NCBI RefSeq assembly: GCF_000765235.1
Contig: NZ_JPJG01000050.1
Span: 1-37,450 of the forward strand
Length of the DNA stretch: 37,450 nucleotides
Reading direction: 5' to 3'
Source of the DNA: Oscillibacter sp. ER4
GTDB lineage: Bacteria > Bacillota > Clostridia > Oscillospirales > Oscillospiraceae
Program-made: the position numbers and the translations under genes
Notes under the pieces: model-generated
Databases searched by the model: none
What the model was told of the DNA's origin: nothing
What the model saw: the letters and a program-made list of their open reading frames with translations, nothing else
Part shown: piece by piece, positions 1 through 7,428 of the stretch
How the letters are laid out: each line of letters begins with the position of its first letter
Numbering within the stretch: position 1 is the stretch's first letter

Positions 1-86
1 TAACTCAATTTCTCTTCCTGCATGGTTTCCACGACCAGTTTTTTGAATTCCGGCGTATATCGTTTGTTTGGTACTCCTTTTGGCAT
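1..86 (-). CDS. IS3-family transposase OrfA-like protein, N-terminal fragment (cut by window edge)
   Basis: Only the first 28 codons are visible. The peptide begins MPKGVPNKRYTPEFKKLVVE, which resembles the start of IS3-family OrfA proteins, where a basic N-terminus leads into a helix-turn-helix that binds the element ends. A GGGGTG ribosome binding site lies 7 bases before the ATG at 86-84. The gene runs off the left edge, so length, frameshift signal and OrfB cannot be judged. The ribosome binding site is inside an inverted repeat (see 94-140). Confidence 0.6.
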   Translation of the reverse strand, partial: MPKGVPNKRYTPEFKKLVVETMQEEKLS

Positions 87-93
87 AGCAAAA

Positions 94-140
94 CACCCCA
101 CTTGTTAAATAGTATATCATACTGTCTAACAAATGGGGTG
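94..140. repeat. Imperfect inverted repeat over the transposase ribosome binding site
   Basis: Arms 94-115 and 119-140 (22 bases each, about 4 mismatches) are separated by 3 bases. On the minus-strand RNA the 3' arm ends in GUGGGGUG, the likely ribosome binding site of the transposase starting at 86. RNA reading in from ligA would fold this site away. Confidence 0.75.
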
Positions 141-178
141 CAGTTCACCTGCGCGGCGCAGGGGGAATTTCCTGCTGT

Positions 179-2209
179 TTACAGCATCGAGATCTGTTCC
201 TTCTCCGAGGAACCAACCGCCTCTGGACTCCCGAATTGAGAGACAAATACTTCCTCGGAAAGAATAGGAACCCCCAGTTCCTTTGCCTTTTTCGTCTTCG
301 ACGAATTCGATTCCCCGTCGTTGCTGACGAGGTACGTTGTCTTCCCCGAGACGCTGCCGGTCACGGCGCCGCCTTGCTGTTCGACGTAGGCTTTGAACGC
401 GCTGCGGTTTTTGAAGAGGTGCACATCGCCCGTGATGACGAAACTCAGACCTTTGCAGGTTCCGTCGGCCTCCTGCTTGGGGGCGACGTCCTCCAGTGTG
501 AGCTCTGCCAGCAGGAGGTCGAAGAGGTTTTTGTTTTCATCGTCAGCAAACCAGTTCAGGAGCGCGTTTGAACGCTCGACGCCGATGCCGTCCACGTCCT
601 CGAAGCCCTCGCCGCTCTCGATGCGTGATAAAAAGCCCTTCGTGCCGAGCGCTGCGATGAGCTTCTTGCCCGCGTCCGCGCCGATGTTTGGGATGCAGAG
701 GGCGAAGATCAGGTGGATGGGGTCGACTTTGCGGCTCTTTTCGATGGCCGCCAACAGGTTCGCGCAGGACTTTTCGCCAAAGCCTTCGAGCTTTACGATC
801 TCGTCCGCATGCGCGTCCAGATGATAGAGGTCGGCAAAATCGCGCAGATAGCCGCGGTTGACGAACTCGTGCAGCGTTTGCACGGAGAGGCCGTCGATAT
901 CAAGCCCGCCCTTGCTCGCAAAGCGGACAAAGCGCTTCAAGTGCTTGGCGGGACAGTTCGGATCGGTGCAGCGCAGCGTCTTCACGCCGCTTACCGGGCT
1001 GATACGCACCTCGGTCGCCGCGCCGCAGACGGGACAGGCCGTCGGGACTTCATAGCTGCCCTCGGCCCTGACGACCGCGATGCACTTCGGGATGATCTTG
1101 TTGGCCTTGATGATGCGAAGCTCGGTCTTGCGGTCCTTGCCGATGCCGAGGCGCTCGAGCTCGCTGATGTTGCAGAGGCTTGCGCGCGTGACAGTCGTGC
1201 CCTCGAGCTGCACAGGGTCAAAGACCGCGACCGGCGTGATGGTCGAGGCCGCGCACGACCATTCGATGTGATCGAGCACCGTGTCGGCGGAAACGTCCGC
1301 CCACTTGTAGGCAAGACCCGCGCGCGTCGCGTGATGGCCCGTCACGCTGCCGGTCGCTGCGTAGTCCGTGTCGTCGTAGGTGATGACAAGGCCGTCGACT
1401 GGAATGCCCATCTCGCCGGAGTCGACCTTTTTCGTCCAGCGCGCGATGGCGTCGGGCAGGTCCTTCGCGCTCGTGCGCTCGCGCTCGACAGTTGTAAAGC
1501 CCATTTGGTCAAGATAGTCCATCCGCGTGCCCCAGGAGCGGATCACTTCATCCGTGTGGACGAGCGTGAACGGTGTGAATGTCACGTTTCGTTCTTTCAC
1601 CTTGTCGAGATTCGTCTTGTCGAGCGCCAGCGTGCCGGCGGCGAGGTTGCGGGGGTTTGCGTAGCGGTCGTCCGCGTCCTCGAGCGTGTCGTTGATGGCC
1701 TCGAAATCTGCGTAGGAGATGGTCGCCTCGCCGCGCACGACGAGGTGGCCCTTGTCACTGATTTTCGCGGGAATGCCGCGGATGGCGGAGGCCATATAGG
1801 TGATGTTCGTACCGACGGTGCCGTTGCCGCGCGTTAAAACGCGCGTGAGCGCGCCGCCGTCATACGTCGCCACAAGCGTCGAGCCGTCGAGCTTCCACGA
1901 GAGCCAAATGTCGCGCTCGCCCGCCCAGTCCTGCAATTCCTCGACCTTTTTCGTCTTGGCGAGCGAGAGCGCGGGGTACTCGTGCGCTTCCTTCTCCCCC
2001 TCGCCGTCCATTTCGTTTCCGGAATGGCTCGTCACCTGCGTGGGACTGTCGGGCCGGACATAGCCGGTTGCTTTTTCCAGAGCGGTCAGCTCGTCGAACA
2101 GAGCGTCCCACTCGTAGTTCGTCATCTGCTCCTCCTGCCCGCCGTAGTAAGCGTCGGAGGCGGCATTCAGCCGTGTTACGATCTCGTCGATCCGGATATT
2201 TTTGTCCAT
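179..2209 (-). CDS. ligA: Divergent NAD-dependent DNA ligase (LigA family)
   Basis: LigA-family protein of 676 residues, close to the family's usual ~670. Domains in order: N-terminal Ia NMN-binding region (about 1-50), adenylation domain with the lysine motif KLDG (Lys106), OB fold, a four-cysteine zinc finger (CPVC ... CTDPNC), helix-hairpin-helix repeats, and a C-terminal BRCT domain (GLSFVITGD onward). ATG 2209 is chosen because GAGAGAGGGAAC precedes it; the longer frame to a TTG at 2239 has no such site. By eye against E. coli LigA, several conserved residues differ: E113 is Ser, R208 is Ala, K290 is Thr, D32 is Asn and Y35 is Trp. K115, D117, G118 and E173 are kept. This suggests an accessory paralogue rather than the replicative ligase. 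It follows yunB closely and is last in the murD-yunB-ligA run. Confidence 0.85.
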   Translation of the reverse strand: MDKNIRIDEIVTRLNAASDAYYGGQEEQMTNYEWDALFDELTALEKATGYVRPDSPTQVTSHSGNEMDGEGEKEAHEYPALSLAKTKKVEELQDWAGERDIWLSWKLDGSTLVATYDGGALTRVLTRGNGTVGTNITYMASAIRGIPAKISDKGHLVVRGEATISYADFEAINDTLEDADDRYANPRNLAAGTLALDKTNLDKVKERNVTFTPFTLVHTDEVIRSWGTRMDYLDQMGFTTVERERTSAKDLPDAIARWTKKVDSGEMGIPVDGLVITYDDTDYAATGSVTGHHATRAGLAYKWADVSADTVLDHIEWSCAASTITPVAVFDPVQLEGTTVTRASLCNISELERLGIGKDRKTELRIIKANKIIPKCIAVVRAEGSYEVPTACPVCGAATEVRISPVSGVKTLRCTDPNCPAKHLKRFVRFASKGGLDIDGLSVQTLHEFVNRGYLRDFADLYHLDAHADEIVKLEGFGEKSCANLLAAIEKSRKVDPIHLIFALCIPNIGADAGKKLIAALGTKGFLSRIESGEGFEDVDGIGVERSNALLNWFADDENKNLFDLLLAELTLEDVAPKQEADGTCKGLSFVITGDVHLFKNRSAFKAYVEQQGGAVTGSVSGKTTYLVSNDGESNSSKTKKAKELGVPILSEEVFVSQFGSPEAVGSSEKEQISML

Positions 2210-2246
2210 AGTGCGTTCCCTCTCTCCGGCGGTGCGCAAAAGGCAT

Positions 2247-2939
2247 TCAGCCGTTGTTCATGATGTAATCTTCCGCGTTCTGCTCCATGTCCTCGCCATT
2301 GCTGAAATAGGTGTAATTGTCCGGCACGGAGCCGACGATAACGGTCTCCGCCACGGAATAGGTGTTGCTGAATTTTGTCGTTGTGGAAAAGCCCGGCAGC
2401 AGGATACTGACGTAGACGTCCACCACAAGATAAATTTGGTGCTTCGTCTGGTTGATGCCCGCCGACGTGAACGCATTTTCAAAATGCGCGCTCGACGAGC
2501 CGACCGACTGCATCCGCACGCGGATCAGCGGCCCGCGCCCCGCCAAAAACGGCGAGCCGAGCAGCGTGCCGACCGGCACGGAGAGTTCCTTCGTCGTCAC
2601 CTCGGAGAGCTTTTCGAGTACCTCGTCGATGATGGCGGACTGCAAACGGTTGAACTCCGCCATGTTGCTCTTGACCGCCGTGATCTTTCCCTCGTTGTCC
2701 TTTTCAAAGGAAATGAGCTGGTCGTAGTCCACGCCGCCGCTGTAGATCGTCTCGTTCACGGCGGCGGTCACGATGCCGTTGACCGTATTTGACACGCGCG
2801 CCGTTGCGAGCGACGTGAGCACGGGTTTTAGGTGCGTCATTGCCACGATGGCGAGCGCCAGCAGCGCCGCGAGCAAAAACAGCACAAGCAGCAGCGCCCG
2901 CTTCTTTCCTGAAAGTCTCCTGTGTCTCCATTTCGGCAC
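2247..2939 (-). CDS. yunB: Sporulation protein YunB
   Basis: YunB-family protein of 230 residues. A basic N-terminus is followed by one hydrophobic segment (about residues 13-34), then the family region beginning THLKPVLTSLATARVSNTVN with alternating Ala/Val-rich segments. In Bacillus, YunB is made in the mother cell under SigE and is needed for normal spore formation; its biochemical role is unknown. The start is a GTG at 2939, preceded by GGGGTGAGG. It lies 48 bases after murD and 37 bases before the ligA start, so it is probably co-transcribed with both. The pairing with murD fits a role around cortex formation, but that is inference. Confidence 0.85.
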   Translation of the reverse strand: MPKWRHRRLSGKKRALLLVLFLLAALLALAIVAMTHLKPVLTSLATARVSNTVNGIVTAAVNETIYSGGVDYDQLISFEKDNEGKITAVKSNMAEFNRLQSAIIDEVLEKLSEVTTKELSVPVGTLLGSPFLAGRGPLIRVRMQSVGSSSAHFENAFTSAGINQTKHQIYLVVDVYVSILLPGFSTTTKFSNTYSVAETVIVGSVPDNYTYFSNGEDMEQNAEDYIMNNG

Positions 2940-2987
2940 AGAGCCTCACCCCGATTCCAGTGAAGCCTATGCCGCGCGGGCTTTTCC

Positions 2988-4370
2988 CTATTCGCCCAGC
3001 GCCATGACGAGCTTCTTGAACGCCTTGCCGCGCTCCATGAAGTTCGCGAACTGGTCGAACGCCGCGCATGCGGGCGAAAGCGTCACGATGTCGCCGCGCA
3101 CTGCGCGCTCGTAGGCGGTCTTCACGCAGTCCTCCAGACTCTCGCAGCGCACGATCTCGGGGCTGCCGTGATAGCCCGGGCACTCGCGCACGGCCTTTTC
3201 GATGGCGTCTGCTGTCGCGCCGCACAAAATAAGCAGCTTGACGTGCTTTACCACCTCGGGTGCAAGGGGTGCAAAGGGAATATGCTTGTCATATCCGCCC
3301 GCGAGCAGAATGACCTTTTCGTTGAACGCGTTGAGCCCCGCGATGGTACGCGTCGGGCTCGACGCGATGGAATCGTTGTACCACTGCACGCCGCGGATCG
3401 TCCGCACCGGCTCGATGCGGTGCTCGACGCCGACAAAGGTACGCGCAGTCTCGCGCATGACCTCGTAGGGCACCAAACCGTCGAGCGCCGTCACGGCGGC
3501 GAGGTAGTTTTCGACATTGTGCATCCCCGGCAGACGGATGTCAGAGATCTGCATGACCGCTTCCTCGCATCCGTCATGGCGCAGGACGATGGTATCTCCG
3601 CGAAGGAATGCGCCGTCCGCGACCTCTTCGCGGCGGCTGAAGAGCCGCATCCGCGCGGATACCTTTTCCGAAAGAGAGCGCGTGATGTCGTTGTCTTCGT
3701 TGAAAATAGCGATGTCGCCCTCGTGCTGATGGAGATAGATATTCTCCTTCGCCGCGATGTACTCGTCCATATCCTTGTGCACATCCAGATGGTTCGGCGC
3801 AAGGTTCGTCATCACCGCGATGTGCGGCGAGCTCTTCATATCAAGCAGCTGGAACGACGAGAGCTCGACGACCGCGAAGTCTTCAGGCTGCATCTTCTCC
3901 GCGTCGCACAGCAGCGGGTGGCCGATGTTGCCGCCGAGATACACGGTCTTCCCCGCCGCGCGCAGCATTTCGGCGATGATGCTCGTCGTGGTGGTCTTGC
4001 CGTCGCTGCCCGTCACACCGATGATCGTACATGGGCAGACCTCGAAAAAGATCTCCATTTCCGACGTCACGATGCTGCCGCGCGCTTTCGCCTCGAGCAG
4101 CGCCGGAACGTCCGGCCGCATGCCCGGCGTGCGAAAGACAACGTCCGCGCGCAGATCGTCAAGATACGCCTCGCCCAGATGCAGCTGCGCGCCCAGTGCT
4201 TCCAGCTGCGGCGCACGCTCGCCAAGCGCCTCGCGGCTCTTTTTGTCGCAGGCGATGACCTGCACACCGTTTCGGCACAAAAGCTCGATGAGCGGCGTGT
4301 TGCTCACGCCGATGCCGAGCACTGCCGCTGTTTTTCCCCGCAGGGGGGATAGATATTCCTGTATCGTCAT
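2988..4370 (-). CDS. murD: UDP-N-acetylmuramoyl-L-alanine:D-glutamate ligase
   Basis: MurD adds D-glutamate to UDP-MurNAc-L-Ala in the cytoplasm, the second amino-acid step of peptidoglycan precursor synthesis, using ATP. The 460-residue protein has the expected three domains: an N-terminal Rossmann-like UDP-binding domain (VLGIGVSN, about 17-24), a central ATPase domain with P-loop GVTGSDGKTTTT (118-129) and the NHLDVH motif, and a C-terminal domain with a HRIEPV motif and the NDSIASSPTRT segment. The ATG at 4370 follows AAAGGATG. Two overlapping SigA promoters lie upstream. It is divergent from the RNase P RNA gene and heads the murD-yunB-ligA run. Confidence 0.97.
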   Translation of the reverse strand: MTIQEYLSPLRGKTAAVLGIGVSNTPLIELLCRNGVQVIACDKKSREALGERAPQLEALGAQLHLGEAYLDDLRADVVFRTPGMRPDVPALLEAKARGSIVTSEMEIFFEVCPCTIIGVTGSDGKTTTTSIIAEMLRAAGKTVYLGGNIGHPLLCDAEKMQPEDFAVVELSSFQLLDMKSSPHIAVMTNLAPNHLDVHKDMDEYIAAKENIYLHQHEGDIAIFNEDNDITRSLSEKVSARMRLFSRREEVADGAFLRGDTIVLRHDGCEEAVMQISDIRLPGMHNVENYLAAVTALDGLVPYEVMRETARTFVGVEHRIEPVRTIRGVQWYNDSIASSPTRTIAGLNAFNEKVILLAGGYDKHIPFAPLAPEVVKHVKLLILCGATADAIEKAVRECPGYHGSPEIVRCESLEDCVKTAYERAVRGDIVTLSPACAAFDQFANFMERGKAFKKLVMALGE

Positions 4371-4404
4371 AGACGTTCATCCTTTCGTCTGCATATACAA
4401 ATTC

Positions 4405-4440
4405 ATTATATAGTATAGCGCAGGAACGGCAAAATAGCAA
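4405..4440 (-). promoter_or_regulatory. Two overlapping SigA promoters for murD
   Basis: On the minus strand TTGCTA (4440-4435), 17 bases, TATACT (4417-4412). A second set, TTGCCG (4432-4427), 16 bases, TATAAT (4410-4405), overlaps it. Both would start RNA 30-45 bases before the murD ATG. Confidence 0.6.
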
Positions 4441-4451
4441 TGCATTTTCCG

Positions 4452-4480
4452 TTGACAAGCCCCGCGCCATGGGCTAAAAT
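4452..4480 (+). promoter_or_regulatory. SigA promoter for RNase P RNA
   Basis: Consensus TTGACA (4452-4457), exact 17-base spacer, TAAAAT (4475-4480). The predicted start near 4486 coincides with the 5' strand of the terminal helix of the RNA. Confidence 0.9.
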
Positions 4481-4484
4481 AGTT

Positions 4485-4840
4485 GTGCGAGTATGACAGA
4501 CAGTCGCGCGGCGAAGCCGAAAGGCTCGTTGTGAGGAAAGTCCGGGCTCCACAGGGCAAGGATAACGGGTAACGCCCGCCCAGAGCGATCTGAGGAAAAG
4601 TGCAACAGAAATAGACCGCCCGAGGTATGCAAGTATCTCAGGTAAGGATGGAAAGGTGCGGTAAGAGCGCACCCGTCGGCTCGAGAGTGTCCGATGCTGT
4701 AAACTCTATCCGGAGCAACACCGGTATGGGAGCAATAGGTTGGCCCGACCGCTCCCGGGGTGGCTGGAGTACCGCGGCAACGCGGCGCGTAGATAGATGA
4801 CTGTCAAATACAGAACCCGGCTTACAGTCATGCTCGTGCA
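4485..4840 (+). ncRNA. rnpB: RNase P RNA, bacterial class A
   Basis: This is the catalytic RNA that trims the 5' leader from pre-tRNAs. The diagnostic core is present: GAGGAAAGUCCGGGCUCC near 4535, the ACAGGGCAAGG segment, AGAAAUAGACCGCC, GGUAAGGAUGGAAAGGUGCGG, and the 3' core ending AUAGAUGACUGUC ... ACAGAACCCGGCUUA. The ends pair as helix P1: 4485-4497 with 4827-4839, 13 consecutive pairs including wobbles. The L15-type specificity segments and the overall pattern fit class A rather than the Bacillus class B. It has its own promoter and terminator, and stands between two minus-strand genes. Confidence 0.97.
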
Positions 4841-4846
4841 AAATAT

Positions 4847-4885
4847 GAGAGGGACGGCGGAAATCGCCGTCCCTCTCGTTTTTTC
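4847..4885 (+). terminator. Intrinsic terminator of rnpB
   Basis: Perfect 13-bp stem GAGAGGGACGGCG (4847-4859) with 4865-4877, five-base loop, then GTTTTTTC. Confidence 0.95.
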
Positions 4886-4915
4886 TTTTCTGACATAAAC
4901 TGTCCAAAATGCAGA

Positions 4916-4950
4916 AAAAGCGGCGGGAGCTACCGCCGCTTTTCTTTTTT
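4916..4950 (-). terminator. Terminator of the ECF S-component gene
   Basis: Perfect 11-bp stem AAAAGCGGCGG (4916-4926) with 4933-4943; A-rich and T-rich flanks on both sides, so it can act on both strands. It lies just past the stop at 4956. Confidence 0.85.
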
Positions 4951-4955
4951 ATGAA

Positions 4956-5537
4956 TCAAACTTCCTTCTTGCCGATGCGGATGAGACGCACGACCACAGG
5001 GCTCAGCACCACGTTGAAGAGGAGCTCGAAGATAAAGTTCGCGCCGACAAGGCCAACGATCATATACTGGCCGACATTCGCGCCAAAACCCATCGCATCC
5101 GCCCAGCCGCCGATGGTCTCCATAAAGAAGAGCAGGCAGCCGATCAGGAACACGCCGGTATTGACCACCGGGCAGACCACAGCAGCCACCGCCACGGCAA
5201 GCGTGCGGTTCTTGTTCTCAAGCGCCTTGTAGACAAGGCCGGAGAGAAGGCCCGCCAGCGTGCCCTTGACGAGCACCGTCAGGATCGTGCCGAGCGCGTT
5301 GACGCCGAGGAACGCCGCCGCGTCGCCGCTGAGCAGCACGACCACGCCGAACACAAAGCCGAGCCACGCGCCAGCGCCCGCGCCGTAGAGCGCCGCACCG
5401 ATAACGACCGGCACCAGCACCAGCGAAATGCTGAACGTGCCAAACCGGATAAAGCTGCCCATCAGCTGCAGAACGATCACAATAGCGGTGAACAGACCGA
5501 GACCAACGATCTTCTGCGTGTTGTTGTTCTTACTCAT
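4956..5537 (-). CDS. ECF-type transporter substrate-binding (S) component
   Basis: A 193-residue, very hydrophobic protein with about six membrane helices, beginning with a short basic N-terminus and TAIVIVLQLMGSFIRFG. The length, the helix pattern and the Gly/Ala-rich helices fit ECF transporter S components, which capture a vitamin or similar micronutrient and dock on a shared EcfA-EcfA'-EcfT energizing module encoded elsewhere. The substrate cannot be read from the sequence with confidence. No energizing genes are nearby, which is usual for group II systems. ATG 5537 follows GAAAGGAGAAACAT. The gene has a strong promoter and about 130 bases of leader RNA, which suggests control by its ligand. 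Confidence 0.8.
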   Translation of the reverse strand: MSKNNNTQKIVGLGLFTAIVIVLQLMGSFIRFGTFSISLVLVPVVIGAALYGAGAGAWLGFVFGVVVLLSGDAAAFLGVNALGTILTVLVKGTLAGLLSGLVYKALENKNRTLAVAVAAVVCPVVNTGVFLIGCLLFFMETIGGWADAMGFGANVGQYMIVGLVGANFIFELLFNVVLSPVVVRLIRIGKKEV

Positions 5538-5667
5538 ATGTTTCTCCTTTCACCCGGCCGTCCGTGCAAGGGGGGCTATACAGGTGTTACAGCAGGAGCG
5601 CGCCGCGGAAAAAGCTCCTCCTCACAGCGCACCTTGTTTTTCTGCCGAAACTGGACGTCCGACGTGC
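5538..5667 (-). promoter_or_regulatory. Long structured leader of the ECF S-component gene (possible riboswitch)
   Basis: About 130 bases separate the predicted RNA start (~5667) from the ATG. The leader RNA can form a GGAGC ... GCUCC stem and has competing partners for the same bases: AAGGUG with a downstream CACCU, or CAAGG with a later CCUUG near the ribosome binding site. It does not match TPP, FMN, tetrahydrofolate or preQ1 switches by eye. No terminator is present, so any control would be at translation. Confidence 0.35.
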
Positions 5668-5673
5668 CGAGAT

Positions 5674-5702
5674 ATAATACCAAACAACGGTGACAATTTC
5701 AA
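5674..5702 (-). promoter_or_regulatory. SigA promoter for the ECF S-component gene
   Basis: Minus strand TTGAAA (5702-5697), 17-base spacer, TATTAT (5679-5674). The rest of 5703-5899 holds the yebC terminator and no gene that I can support. Confidence 0.8.
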
Positions 5703-5750
5703 GTGGAATATTTATATATTTTTATAGGATATCCATATAAGTCAGGCGGC

Positions 5751-5786
5751 AAAAAAGAGCTTGAGAATATCTTCTCAAGCTCTTTT
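5751..5786 (-). terminator. Intrinsic terminator of yebC
   Basis: Perfect 15-bp stem 5753-5767 with 5772-5786 and a run of six T on the minus strand. It lies about 115 bases past the yebC stop. Confidence 0.9.
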
Positions 5787-5899
5787 GATCAATGTAATCG
5801 TATGTCACAACAGAAGCCGCCGTGTACGCCGCAGCAGGACAAAGATATGTCACAACTGCGCACTCTTTCCTGCTGAAAAAGTCAGCATTTGCAAGGGGT

Positions 5900-6634
5900 T
5901 TAGTCCTGGTCCCAGTTGTGGTAGGTGTTCTGGACATCCTCGTTGTCGTCGAGCATGTCGAGCAGCTTTTCCATGTTCTTGATGTCCTCGTCGCTCTCGA
6001 GCTTCACGTAGGTCTGCGGGACAAGGCTGATGTCCGCGCTGACGAAGGCGTAGTTCTTCTCCTCGAGGGCCTTGACAACGTCGTTGAACGCGTCGGGGTC
6101 GGTCGTGATCTCGAAGACGTTATCCTCGGCGTTGAAATCGTCGGCACCGGCGTCGAGCGCATCCATCATGACGGCATCCTCGTCGTAGTCGCCGTCCTCG
6201 TTGTCGATGATGATGACGCCCTTGCGGTCGAACGACCAGCTGACGCAGCCCTGCGCGCCCATGCCCTTGCCGTACTTATCGAAGTAATGGCGGACCTCCG
6301 GTGCGGTGCGCTGGCGGTTGTCGGTCAGTGCCTCGACGATGACGGCCACGCCGCCGGGGCCGTAGCCCTCGTAGGTGACGGACTCGTAGTTGTCGGTGTT
6401 GCCCGAGCCGAGCGCCTTGTCGATGGTGCGCTTGATGTTGTCGTTGGGCATGTTGGCAGCCTTCGCCTTGGCGATGACGGTCGCGAGACGGGAGTTGTTA
6501 TTCGGATCGCCCGAGCCGCCCTGCTTGACGGCGACGATGATCTCCTTGGCGATCTTGGTGAAGGCGGCGCTGCGCTTGGCGTCAGCCGCGCCCTTCGTCT
6601 TTTGAATATTGTGCCACTTGGAATGTCCGGACAT
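5900..6634 (-). CDS. yebC: YebC/PmpR (TACO1) family protein
   Basis: A 244-residue protein with the signature N-terminus MSGHSKWHNIQKTKGAADAK and internal AKAANMPNDNIKRTIDKA and YEGYGPGGVAVIVEALTDN motifs of the YebC family. Family members are described either as DNA-binding regulators or, more recently and for the mitochondrial and some bacterial members, as factors that help ribosomes pass difficult sequences such as polyproline. ATG 6634 is chosen for the family start and because AAGGAGAG lies 8 bases before it; the open frame continues upstream without a matching start. It is 14 bases after the nif3-like gene and is last in the DUF1858-trmK-nif3-yebC run. Confidence 0.95.
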   Translation of the reverse strand: MSGHSKWHNIQKTKGAADAKRSAAFTKIAKEIIVAVKQGGSGDPNNNSRLATVIAKAKAANMPNDNIKRTIDKALGSGNTDNYESVTYEGYGPGGVAVIVEALTDNRQRTAPEVRHYFDKYGKGMGAQGCVSWSFDRKGVIIIDNEDGDYDEDAVMMDALDAGADDFNAEDNVFEITTDPDAFNDVVKALEEKNYAFVSADISLVPQTYVKLESDEDIKNMEKLLDMLDDNEDVQNTYHNWDQD

Positions 6635-6648
6635 AATGTGATCTCTCC

Positions 6649-7428
6649 TTACAGATAGTATTGAATGACGTCTCTGTGCGACGTCGATATTACGGTTTTC
6701 ACCTCGGGGAAATGCTCCTCCAAATACGTCTTGACCGCCGGGCAGACGACGTTCTCCGTCGGAAAATGCCCCGCGTCGATCAGGTTGAGTCCCCGCGTAT
6801 CCAGAAAATCGTTGTAGCGCAGATCGCTCGTCACGAACGTGTCGCAGCCCTGCGCAATGGCCTGCGGGATATACTCGCTGCACGCGCCGCCGCCGACGGC
6901 CACGCGGTGTACCCGCCCGCTGCCGCGGCGATATCGCAAGCCGCTGCAGCCGAGTAATTCTATCACATCCCGCAGGAACTCTTCAAGCCCTTTTTCGCAG
7001 GAAAGTGTGCCGATCCGGCCAATTTTTTCGTCGTTGAGCAAAAAAACATCGTTAAGGCCCAGTTTTTTCGCCAGACAGTCGTTCACACCGCCGTCCGCAG
7101 CATCCAGATTCGTGTGCATGCAGATGGCGGAAATGTCGTTTTTGACGAGTGTGGTCAAAACGCCGCCGAGGCGCGTGTCGGGCCGAAGGGTCTGCATCTC
7201 GCGCTCGTGCCAGCGCACGTTCATCACCGGATGGTGGGACACGATGAGCTGCGCGCCGCAGTCGATGGCCTCCTGCACCACGCGCTCGGTGATATCGAGC
7301 GCGACTAAAATGCGCTCGACCTCCTGCTCGGGATCGCCGACGAGGTGGCCGACATTGTCCCAGTCCATCGCGCTCTCGCGCGGCGCCCAGGAAAAGAGCC
7401 TCTGTTCGATCTCATGTACCGTTGCCAT
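6649..7428 (-). CDS. Nif3-like dinuclear metal centre protein
   Basis: Nif3/YqfO-family protein of 259 residues. The metal-binding signatures are visible: VSHHPV with two histidines (65-66), MHTNLDAADGGVN, and the C-terminal DAGHFPTEN. Family members form hexameric rings with two metal ions per subunit; the reaction is still uncertain, although cyclic-hydrolase activity has been proposed for some. The protein lacks the extra PII-like middle domain found in longer Bacillus relatives. ATG 7428 is preceded by GGGGAGTGGG, and its first 17 bases overlap the end of trmK. This overlap is typical of the trmK-nif3 pair in Firmicutes and implies coupled translation. Confidence 0.92.
   Translation of the reverse strand: MATVHEIEQRLFSWAPRESAMDWDNVGHLVGDPEQEVERILVALDITERVVQEAIDCGAQLIVSHHPVMNVRWHEREMQTLRPDTRLGGVLTTLVKNDISAICMHTNLDAADGGVNDCLAKKLGLNDVFLLNDEKIGRIGTLSCEKGLEEFLRDVIELLGCSGLRYRRGSGRVHRVAVGGGACSEYIPQAIAQGCDTFVTSDLRYNDFLDTRGLNLIDAGHFPTENVVCPAVKTYLEEHFPEVKTVISTSHRDVIQYYL

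Larger units (their letters stand above)
1..142 (-). mobile_element. End of an IS3-like insertion sequence
   Basis: The left edge of the window holds the 5' end of an insertion sequence: a transposase start reading off the window, preceded by a terminal region ending in 5'-TG (positions 142-141 read on the minus strand), as in IS3-family ends. The other end and any target duplication lie outside. The element sits 36 bases past the ligA stop codon. Family assignment rests on the N-terminus of the encoded protein and is a moderate-confidence inference. Confidence 0.6.

Noticed and set aside
713-1837. Open frame of 374 residues on the plus strand
   Set aside because: Antisense to ligA with no domain and no ribosome binding site.
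5722-5937. 71-residue frame on the minus strand and an 11-base direct repeat TATGTCACAAC (5801 and 5846)
   Set aside because: The frame spans the yebC terminator and overlaps yebC; the repeat occurs only twice and shows no further pattern.
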